DNA from: a bacterium
GTDB taxonomy: Bacteria > Latescibacterota > UBA2968 > GCA-2709665
Direction of reading: 5' to 3'
Length of the DNA: 18,914 nt
NCBI GenBank assembly: GCA_027619145.1
Contig: JAQCGA010000012.1
Location: 1 to 18,914 of the forward strand
Below are positions 15,201-18,914 of this stretch, in pieces (within the stretch, counting starts at the first letter, position 1; every line of letters begins with the position of its first letter). Under the pieces are notes generated by a model that saw only the letters and a program-made list of their open reading frames with translations, did not search any database and was not told the DNA's origin. The position numbers and the translations under genes are program-made.

Positions 15201-15819
15201 GTTGGAAGAATACGATGTGCAGAAGGAGCGTTACGAGTTTCTGGCCAAACAGCGAGATGATTTGTTGGAGGCCGAAGAGACGCTGAAGCGCACAATTTCC
15301 AAGATTGACCGGACGGCGCGTGGCCGGTTTATGGATACGTTCAATCAGATCCGGGAGAATTTCCATAAGACATTCGAGGCGTTTTTTGAAGGTGGTGAAG
15401 CGGATCTTCAGATGCCGGCGGATGAGGACCCACTGGAGGCACCGTTACAGATTATTGCGCGGCCTCGTGGCAAACGTTTGCAGCATATCAATCTGCTGTC
15501 CGGTGGAGAGCGGGCGCTTACGGCGATTTCGTTGCTGTTTGCCATTTACCTGGTGAAGCCCAGCCCGTTCTGTATTCTGGACGAGGTAGATGCGCCGCTG
15601 GACGATGCGAATGTGGGACGCTTTGTGCGGGTGATCCAGAAGTTCAGTGAGGATACGCAGTTTATTGTGGTAACGCACAATAAGGGTACGATGGAAGCAG
15701 CGGATTGTTTGCACGGCGTGACGATGGAGGAGCCGGGCGTGTCCAAGCTGGTTTCTGTGCGTTTGGGTAAAGAAGCGGAGAATGGGCAGATGGAGGCGGC
15801 ACTGGATACGGCTGATTAA
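12238..15819 (+). CDS. smc: Chromosome partition protein SMC
   Basis: This complete 1193-residue SMC ATPase is close to the usual bacterial length. It loops and organises the chromosome with ScpA and ScpB. The N-terminal head has FKSFA (11-15) and Walker A G31-PNGCGKS38. Long heptad-rich coiled coils (about 170-500 and 665-1010) flank a hinge around 505-660 (from GYSRGVRALAVDSPFADRIRG). The C-terminal head has the ABC signature LLSGGE (1086-1091), Walker B with catalytic E1116 (CILDEVDAPLDD) and the H-loop H1147 (VVTHNKGTMEAAD). It starts at TTG. It stands alone on the plus strand: ftsY, rnc and scpAB, its common neighbours, are not in the window. Confidence 0.97.
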   Translation: MHLSRLTAFGFKSFAQKLDLSLQKGIICVVGPNGCGKSNVVDALRWALGEQRARSLRSNNMEDVIFAGSRTRKPLGMAEVSVTIDNSDRILPVDYTEVTITRRLFRSGESDYLLNKVPCRLKDIHDLLMDTGLGAHAYSVIEQGMVDEIISDKPEERRRLFEEAAGVTRYKVRRRSAWNKLQSIQLDLQRIDDIIGEVERQVTSLARQERKARLYKQLSDQLQDIEIQLARYRYFEMSDRARPMLEEMKFLQEDLEVGSSDISLLEARLEEMRTELTVQDQALATANAEVSRHVEAVHRKDREILVAREEARSIEGFLERATRQQEEMAERRQEAHDGQEVAEQTRTQVVVSLEQAEAALGEETESLESLTEDLEARREQADEQKSLLIATMRESSEKGGRQERGRAEIEGLAHRRNRLEEDVARVQARKQEADEAGSEAAREVETLEREVEERSVQRGASIEERSRLQAQQEELVEKRNQLRAGHEADGARLTMLQRLREGFEGYSRGVRALAVDSPFADRIRGVVADSIDVDSTYTAAVEAALGRALECLLVDGTPEAVEAMAYLRSGSHGSAAFLPLEWVAYEGGTSWTLPEGEGVLGCASDLVRGERAPVHMLLRNTLVVSSVDVAIAQMARMRAVGVDIVTLSGEVFAADGTVYGGAAAGEGTGLIGRAQEVEALEKRLAAGQAELEALDGEIRKTAEVLAEQVRQIEAAEGALASLRNRLAGLQRDRQNAQAEIERQTRAAIELNEEAQRLKEREAELKVSLEAVEAEMATLEARRTGLEEEARVADEALREQELQRRTRQDAVTARREEIVSLKARSEGLVQEAQRLAQGQVELARQMERLAEECATSEKRKTQLTEVVEAASGELGELHRVQAELEKKRDTQAQHQQELMTNTRKVEDELREKNRRVNQNRERLNKLQVEMAELKTRAEGLQERMQQEYELDLKEAGRLEDSEFNADITSKRVIEIQDRLRRMGSVNLAALEEYDVQKERYEFLAKQRDDLLEAEETLKRTISKIDRTARGRFMDTFNQIRENFHKTFEAFFEGGEADLQMPADEDPLEAPLQIIARPRGKRLQHINLLSGGERALTAISLLFAIYLVKPSPFCILDEVDAPLDDANVGRFVRVIQKFSEDTQFIVVTHNKGTMEAADCLHGVTMEEPGVSKLVSVRLGKEAENGQMEAALDTAD

Positions 15820-15827
15820 ATCACGAA

Positions 15828-15974
15828 GGGCCACGAACCCTACCCCTCCCGGAAAGCTCCCACACGGAGGGCCACGGAACCCTACCCCTCCCGGAAAGCT
15901 CCCACACGGAGGGCCACAGAACCCTACCCCTCCCGGAAAGCTCCCACACGGAGGGCCACGAAGCCCTGCCTCCC
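15828..15974. repeat. 42-bp tandem repeat, 3.5 copies
   Basis: Units are 15828-15868 (41 bp, one base short), 15869-15910 and 15911-15952 (42 bp each), plus a partial, diverged unit to 15974. Each begins GGGCCAC, contains ACCCTACCCCTCCCGGAAAG and ends CCCACACGGA. The differences are confined to the few bases after GGGCCAC. Each unit can fold through CCCTCC pairing with the GGAGGG at the unit junction. It starts 8 bases after the smc stop. No spacer-like variation is seen, so it is not a CRISPR. Confidence 0.9.
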
Positions 15975-15990
15975 ACCCGCCGGTCCTGGT

Positions 15991-16020
15991 GTAGGGGCGG
16001 ACCTGTGTGTCCGTTCGGGG
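15991..16020. repeat. GTAGGGGCG dispersed hairpin repeat, copy A
   Basis: GTAGGGGCGGACCTGTGTGT begins this copy. GGGCGGAC (15995-16002) pairs with GTCCGTTC (16009-16016) through two G-U pairs around a 6-base loop. It shares its 5' half with copy B at 16057-16084. Confidence 0.6.
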
Positions 16021-16056
16021 TTGGAGGTGTGGTTGGTCTTCGGACATTTGTTTTGT

Positions 16057-16084
16057 GTAGGGGCGAACCTTGTGTTCGCCCGGT
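16057..16084. repeat. GTAGGGGCG dispersed hairpin repeat, copy B
   Basis: GGGCGAAC (16061-16068) and GTTCGCCC (16074-16081) form a perfect 8-bp stem with a 5-base loop. The preceding GTGTAG is identical to copy A. Short hairpins starting GTAGGGGCG are common dispersed repeats in several uncultured bacterial groups. Confidence 0.65.
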
Positions 16085-16138
16085 CTTTGACGTTGGGGAT
16101 TTATATTCACCTGGATTTGGATATAAAATGATTGTAGT

Positions 16139-16176
16139 ACGAGCGGTGGCTTTCGGGTTGCCGCTCGTTTTCTTTT
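16139..16176 (+). terminator. Rho-independent terminator
   Basis: ACGAGCGG (16139-16146) pairs perfectly with CCGCTCGT (16161-16168). The stem extends inward by three G-U pairs and a C-G pair to a TTTCGG loop, and it is followed by TTTCTTTT. It ends rightward transcription leaving smc and separates it from the nitrile hydratase family operon. Confidence 0.85.
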
Positions 16177-16189
16177 GTGAGAAAACTCG

Positions 16190-16218
16190 TTGACAAAAAG
16201 GTGGGGCGGAGGCATGAA
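16190..16218 (+). promoter_or_regulatory. Weak promoter candidate for the nitrile hydratase family operon
   Basis: A perfect TTGACA (16190-16195) just after the terminator is followed at 17 bases by CATGAA, a poor -10. The placement, 50 bases before the first gene, is right, but the -10 is weak, so another sigma factor or an activator may be involved. Confidence 0.3.
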
Positions 16219-16265
16219 TACGGGCAGAGATTTTGAGGGCAATTTCTTATTTGGAGGATAAAGTG

Positions 16266-16595
16266 ATGGCGGAAGAGAAACCGCAGCGCATTGGCGCACA
16301 TGATCTGGGTGGATTGCCGGGTGGGCAAATCGATCGAGCAGAGCACGATGCGGCGTTCTGGGAGCAGCGGGTGGACGCAATGGTGATGTTGATGATGTGG
16401 AAAGGGGTGCTGAAAGATGCGGCTCAGCTTCGGCAGGGGATTGAGGCGTTGGAGCCGGACGTGTATGAGAAGTTGAGTTATTATGAGCGTTGGGCTGGAT
16501 CTGCGGCATACAATGCGATTCGTACAGGGCTGGTGACGGAAGAAGAATTGGAGCGGCGGATCGAGGAGGTTCGGGCTCGAAAGGGGGCTGTGTGA
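16266..16595 (+). CDS. Nitrile hydratase/thiocyanate hydrolase beta subunit, N-terminal half
   Basis: This 109-residue protein corresponds to the N-terminal half of nitrile hydratase beta. It has the conserved HDLGGLPGG (12-20) start, the FWEQRVDAMVMLMMWKGVL helix, and YYERWAGSAAYNAIRTGLVTEEEL. The start at 16266 is chosen because GGAGG lies 8 bases upstream; an in-frame ATG 33 bases earlier has no such site. In ordinary nitrile hydratases this half is fused to the C-half. Separate halves are known from thiocyanate hydrolase (ScnB/ScnA) and toyocamycin nitrile hydratase (ToyJKL). The stop overlaps the next start (TGATG), so the two halves are made in step. Confidence 0.85.
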   Translation: MAEEKPQRIGAHDLGGLPGGQIDRAEHDAAFWEQRVDAMVMLMMWKGVLKDAAQLRQGIEALEPDVYEKLSYYERWAGSAAYNAIRTGLVTEEELERRIEEVRARKGAV

Positions 16596-16876
16596 TGGCG
16601 CGGTTCCAGGATGGGGAGCGGGTGCGGATTTTGGACAGAGTGGAAACCCGACATCACCGTGTGCCTGCTTACGTAAAGGGGCATATGGGCAGGATTGAGC
16701 GGGTGTGCAGCGCTTATGGGCAGCCCGAGTTGCTGGCAACCGGAGGGAGCGGGGAACCGTTTCAAACGCTGTACCGTGTGCGCTTGATGCAGACGGATCT
16801 CTGGCCAGAATACGGAGGCCGTCCGGGAGATACACTTGAGATTGAAATTTTTGAACATTGGCTTGAATCTGCGTAA
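16595..16876 (+). CDS. Nitrile hydratase/thiocyanate hydrolase beta subunit, C-terminal half
   Basis: This 93-residue SH3-like barrel is equivalent to the C-terminal half of nitrile hydratase beta. Seen are FQDGERVRIL, HRVPAYVKGHMGRIERV, YRVRLMQTDLWPE and the terminal GDTLEIEIFEHWLE, all typical of this domain. The ATG overlaps the preceding stop as TGATG. Its own TAA abuts the next ATG as TAATG. It would bind the alpha subunit and the N-half to form the three-chain enzyme seen in thiocyanate hydrolases. Confidence 0.87.
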   Translation: MARFQDGERVRILDRVETRHHRVPAYVKGHMGRIERVCSAYGQPELLATGGSGEPFQTLYRVRLMQTDLWPEYGGRPGDTLEIEIFEHWLESA

Positions 16877-16877
16877 T

Positions 16878-16882
16878 GGAGG
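16878..16882 (+). promoter_or_regulatory. Ribosome binding site favouring the second ATG of the alpha subunit
   Basis: GGAGG lies 5 bases before ATG at 16888. The earlier in-frame ATG at 16876 overlaps the previous stop and has no well-spaced site of its own. Confidence 0.6.
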
Positions 16883-16887
16883 ATGAG

Positions 16888-17535
16888 ATGTCTCACGAAC
16901 ATACTCATGATCACGAACATTCTCACAAACATCCGCCACAAGAGGATCACCCGGAGCCGTCTTCGTATTACGAGTTGATGGGGGTAGCGCTGAACGAGTT
17001 GTTGATTGAGAAAGGGTTGTACACAACGGATGAATTGCGGGGGGCAATTGAGCGCATTGAGTCCGTGGATCCGTCGGAGGGCGCTCGGGTTGTTGTGCGT
17101 GCCTGGATGGACCCGGAATACAAAGCGGAGTTGTTGACGGATGGGAATACGGCAGTGGAGAAGTTGGGGTTTAGTTCCGGGTATACCTCGTTGACGGTGT
17201 TGGAGAATACACCGGAGGTCCACAATGTGGTGGTTTGTACGTTGTGTTCGTGTTACCCACGCACCTTGTTGGGGCGTCCACCCGTATGGTATAAAAGCGG
17301 GGAGTATCGCTCCCGGGTGGTGCGGGAACCGCGTGCGGTGTTGCGTGAGTTTGGAACGGTGATTCCGGACGATGTTGAGGTGCGGGTACACGATTCTACG
17401 GCGGAATTGCGGTACCTGGTTTTGCCGATGCGTCCTGGGAATACGGATGGGATGGATGAAAAACAGTTGTCAAAACTGGTGACCCGGGACAGTATGATTG
17501 GAACGGCGGTTGTACGTGTGCCTCCGGCAGAGTAG
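16888..17535 (+). CDS. Cobalt-type nitrile hydratase/thiocyanate hydrolase alpha (gamma) subunit with His-rich N-terminus
   Basis: This 215-residue catalytic subunit hydrates nitriles to amides or hydrolyses thiocyanate. The metal claw is C117-T-L-C120-S-C122 (VVCTLCSCYPR). Thr after the first Cys is the cobalt form (Ser in the iron form). PPVWYKSGEYRSRVVREPRAVL (131-152) is the standard segment after the claw. The first 15 residues (MSHEHTHDHEHSHKH) are a histidine-rich tail that could bind cobalt. Such tails occur in some family members, but this one is dense. An upstream start at 16876 would add four residues. No P47K/activator gene follows, unlike most cobalt nitrile hydratase loci. Nitrile hydratase and thiocyanate hydrolase cannot be told apart here, although the three-chain layout leans toward the latter. 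Confidence 0.9.
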   Translation: MSHEHTHDHEHSHKHPPQEDHPEPSSYYELMGVALNELLIEKGLYTTDELRGAIERIESVDPSEGARVVVRAWMDPEYKAELLTDGNTAVEKLGFSSGYTSLTVLENTPEVHNVVVCTLCSCYPRTLLGRPPVWYKSGEYRSRVVREPRAVLREFGTVIPDDVEVRVHDSTAELRYLVLPMRPGNTDGMDEKQLSKLVTRDSMIGTAVVRVPPAE

Positions 17536-17556
17536 AACGCGGTCGAGGAGACTTCT

Positions 17557-18018
17557 GTGAAACAGATTCTGGTGTTGATCTTTTTTTTGCTAGCGGCCTT
17601 TGGTGTAGCGGCGGTCGGGGGACAATTTATGCCCGGCGATTGGTATACAGGGCTTGTAAAACCTTCGTGGAATCCACCCAGCTGGGTTTTTGGACCGGTG
17701 TGGACGATTCTTTATATGACGATTGCGGTTAGCGGCTGGCTGGTCTGGAAGCAGGTGGGATTTTTGGAAGGCCGAGTTGCAATGCTGGTGTATCTGGTGC
17801 AGCTTGTTCTGAACGGGGCCTGGTCGTGGATTTTTTTTGGGCTACACCGGCCTGGCCTGGCGTTTGCCGAGATTCTGGTATTGTGGATTTCGATTGTGTC
17901 TCTGGTGGTTCTGTTCTGGCGCATCCGTCCGTTGGCCGGAGCAATGCTACTGCCTTATGCCGCGTGGGTGGCGTTTGCAGCCGTGCTGAATGGGACGATC
18001 TGGCGATTGAATTTGTGA
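17557..18018 (+). CDS. tspO: TspO/MBR family membrane protein
   Basis: This 153-residue inner-membrane protein has the five hydrophobic segments of the TspO family, which binds porphyrins and other ligands. Diagnostic residues are K35-PSWNPPSWVFGPVWT (35-50), LNGAWSWIFFG (85-95), and PYAAWVAFAAVLN (133-145). The start is GTG at 17557 with GAGGAG 6 bases upstream. It lies 21 bases after the nitrile hydratase alpha stop, so the two are probably co-transcribed. A link between TspO and the enzyme is not established. Tetrapyrrole or stress sensing is the usual role. Confidence 0.93.
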   Translation: MKQILVLIFFLLAAFGVAAVGGQFMPGDWYTGLVKPSWNPPSWVFGPVWTILYMTIAVSGWLVWKQVGFLEGRVAMLVYLVQLVLNGAWSWIFFGLHRPGLAFAEILVLWISIVSLVVLFWRIRPLAGAMLLPYAAWVAFAAVLNGTIWRLNL

Positions 18019-18099
18019 GTGCAGGGAGTGGATAGCAGGTTTATGGGAGGTGTAGGGTGATTTTCCGGTGCAGTATTTGTGTGGCCTTGGGGAGGAAAA

Positions 18100-18914
18100 A
18101 TGCCAGATAAGGGTTCGGCTGAAACATTGTGGGCGATGGATTATTTTGCGCGGTTTACGTACCGAGACCGGGGAAGCTGGAAGAAGACGTTGCATGAGAA
18201 GGCGATGTTTTTTGAGCGGAACACAAAGGAACGGCACAATATTCTGGGTTCTTATCCGTCTTCGGTTCGATTGGTTCCGCCGGTGGGGTACGCAGGGGAA
18301 CAGGACGGTGCCTGGCAGCGGATTATTGAGACGGGGGAGTTGCCACCGGGGTGGACGTTTGATCATGGGACGACGGGGCTGTCGAATGTGGCGCATACGA
18401 GTTCGTGGACGGCGTGTTTGATGACGGTGCAGGCATTTCGGGTGGCTTTTTTGCGGAAAGCGCATGGTGAGGAAAGCGAGGAATACCAGGAGGCGATTGC
18501 GTGGGCGGATGAGGTGATTCAGTCGTTTCGAATTCTTACGCTGGTAAGTGGGCAGCCGGGGTACCTGGCGCGGGGTGTGGCGCTGGGACACGGGGTTTCG
18601 TACGAGGAGCGTGAAGGTGCGGGAACACGGGATTTGTGGGCGCAGGGGGCGGGGGAGTTCCGGCATTTGCGCTATCGGGGCGGGCCGAGTCATCACAATT
18701 ACGATCAGGTGTTCCGAGGGTTGGGGATTTATTATTTTGTGGCGGCGAATGAGGCTCAGAAGGAGAAGGTGCGGGAGATTGTGGCGGATATGTCGGACTG
18801 GGCACATCTGAAGAACAATTTGATTGTGAAGCATCTGGATGGAGAACGGATCAGTACGGAGTTGATTGGTGGGTGGCGTGGGTTGGAGGGAGATGTCCGG
18901 CCCTCGGGTGGTTC
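18100..18914 (+). CDS. Hypothetical protein, 5' part only (runs off the window)
   Basis: This frame is open from the ATG at 18100, preceded by GGGGAGG and 5 bases, to the window end (271 codons seen). I do not recognise a family with confidence. Visible are an aromatic- and charge-rich, probably soluble sequence with no signal peptide, WTFDHGTTGLSNVAHTSSW (about 86-104), and GGPSHHNYDQVFRGLGIYYF (about 195-214). The helices with recurring W, H and Y resemble alpha/alpha toroid enzymes such as polysaccharide lyases and glycoside hydrolases, but this is a guess. The codon pattern matches the neighbours. It lies 81 bases after tspO, on the same strand. Confidence 0.75.
   Translation, partial: MPDKGSAETLWAMDYFARFTYRDRGSWKKTLHEKAMFFERNTKERHNILGSYPSSVRLVPPVGYAGEQDGAWQRIIETGELPPGWTFDHGTTGLSNVAHTSSWTACLMTVQAFRVAFLRKAHGEESEEYQEAIAWADEVIQSFRILTLVSGQPGYLARGVALGHGVSYEEREGAGTRDLWAQGAGEFRHLRYRGGPSHHNYDQVFRGLGIYYFVAANEAQKEKVREIVADMSDWAHLKNNLIVKHLDGERISTELIGGWRGLEGDVRPSGG

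Larger units (their letters stand above)
15820..16265. other. Repeat-rich intergenic region between smc and the nitrile hydratase family operon
   Basis: This 446-base gap contains the 42-bp tandem repeat, two GTAGGGGCG hairpins, an intrinsic terminator and a weak promoter candidate. Open frames on both strands cross the repeat because the unit is 42 bases (14 codons), but none has a ribosome binding site or family match. A 354-codon minus frame here runs antisense into smc and is not credible. Confidence 0.6.

Noticed and set aside
13333..15366. 677-codon minus-strand open frame
   Set aside because: It is antisense to the smc coiled-coil region, is low-complexity in L, R, P and H, and has no domain or ribosome binding site. 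It is a by-product of smc codon usage.
15828..15974. CRISPR array
   Set aside because: The units are contiguous 42-bp repeats without unique spacers, and no cas genes are present.
15445..16509. 354-codon minus-strand frame across the tandem repeat
   Set aside because: It is antisense to the 3' end of smc and the nitrile hydratase beta gene. It stays open across the repeat only because the unit is 42 bases. No ribosome binding site or family.
1..18914. tRNA, tRNA-Sec or rRNA genes
   Set aside because: I saw no cloverleaf with a conserved GGTTCGAATC-like arm or any rRNA-like segment on either strand by eye. A covariance-model scan would be needed to exclude them fully.

Overview
The window is bacterial. 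It is dense with genes, uses ATG, GTG and TTG starts behind clear GGAGG-type ribosome binding sites, and has many stop/start overlaps. The gene mix (formylglycine-type sulfatase, mandelate racemase family enzyme, several metallopeptidases, a tripartite cobalt nitrile hydratase family enzyme, and short dispersed hairpin and heptamer repeats) resembles uncultured marine or sponge-associated lineages such as Latescibacterota or Poribacteria. That is an impression from gene content. No rRNA or tRNA is present to place it.

Left part (423-11800, all minus strand). Transcription runs from 11800 down to 423 through eleven tightly packed genes: a mandelate racemase/enolase-superfamily enzyme, a MntA-HepT toxin-antitoxin pair, a class C beta-lactamase-like serine hydrolase, an arylsulfatase, an isoaspartyl-dipeptidase-like amidohydrolase, an AAC(3)-fold acetyltransferase, a beta-decarboxylating dehydrogenase of the isopropylmalate/tartrate type, an M20 amidohydrolase, an M19 dipeptidase and an MDR dehydrogenase. 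Several neighbours overlap by 4 bases. Together they look like a catabolic or scavenging operon for an amide- or peptide-linked, possibly sulfated, compound. The substrate cannot be read from sequence.

Two of these genes carry in-frame stops. In the M20 gene a TGA (3648-3650) sits exactly where the family has the metal-binding Cys of its GHGCGHN motif. A hairpin follows whose geometry resembles a bacterial SECIS element, with U at +17 and a GUU loop at +22 to +24. This makes the gene a candidate selenoprotein with Sec at a bridging metal-ligand position, and it is the main discovery candidate in the window. In the M19 dipeptidase the stop is TAA (1994-1996) at an ordinary position, which points to a nonsense mutation or a base error.

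Middle (11801-15819). A divergent intergenic region carries promoter-like sites and one of two six-unit AATTATC-type heptamer arrays (the other is at 2553-2594). It is followed by a complete smc gene on the plus strand.

Right part (15820-18914, plus strand). After smc come a 42-bp tandem repeat (3.5 copies), two related GTAGGGGCG hairpin repeats and a strong intrinsic terminator. Then comes a tight operon: nitrile hydratase/thiocyanate hydrolase beta N-half, beta C-half, cobalt-type alpha subunit with a His-rich N-terminus, and TspO. A hypothetical gene runs off the right edge.
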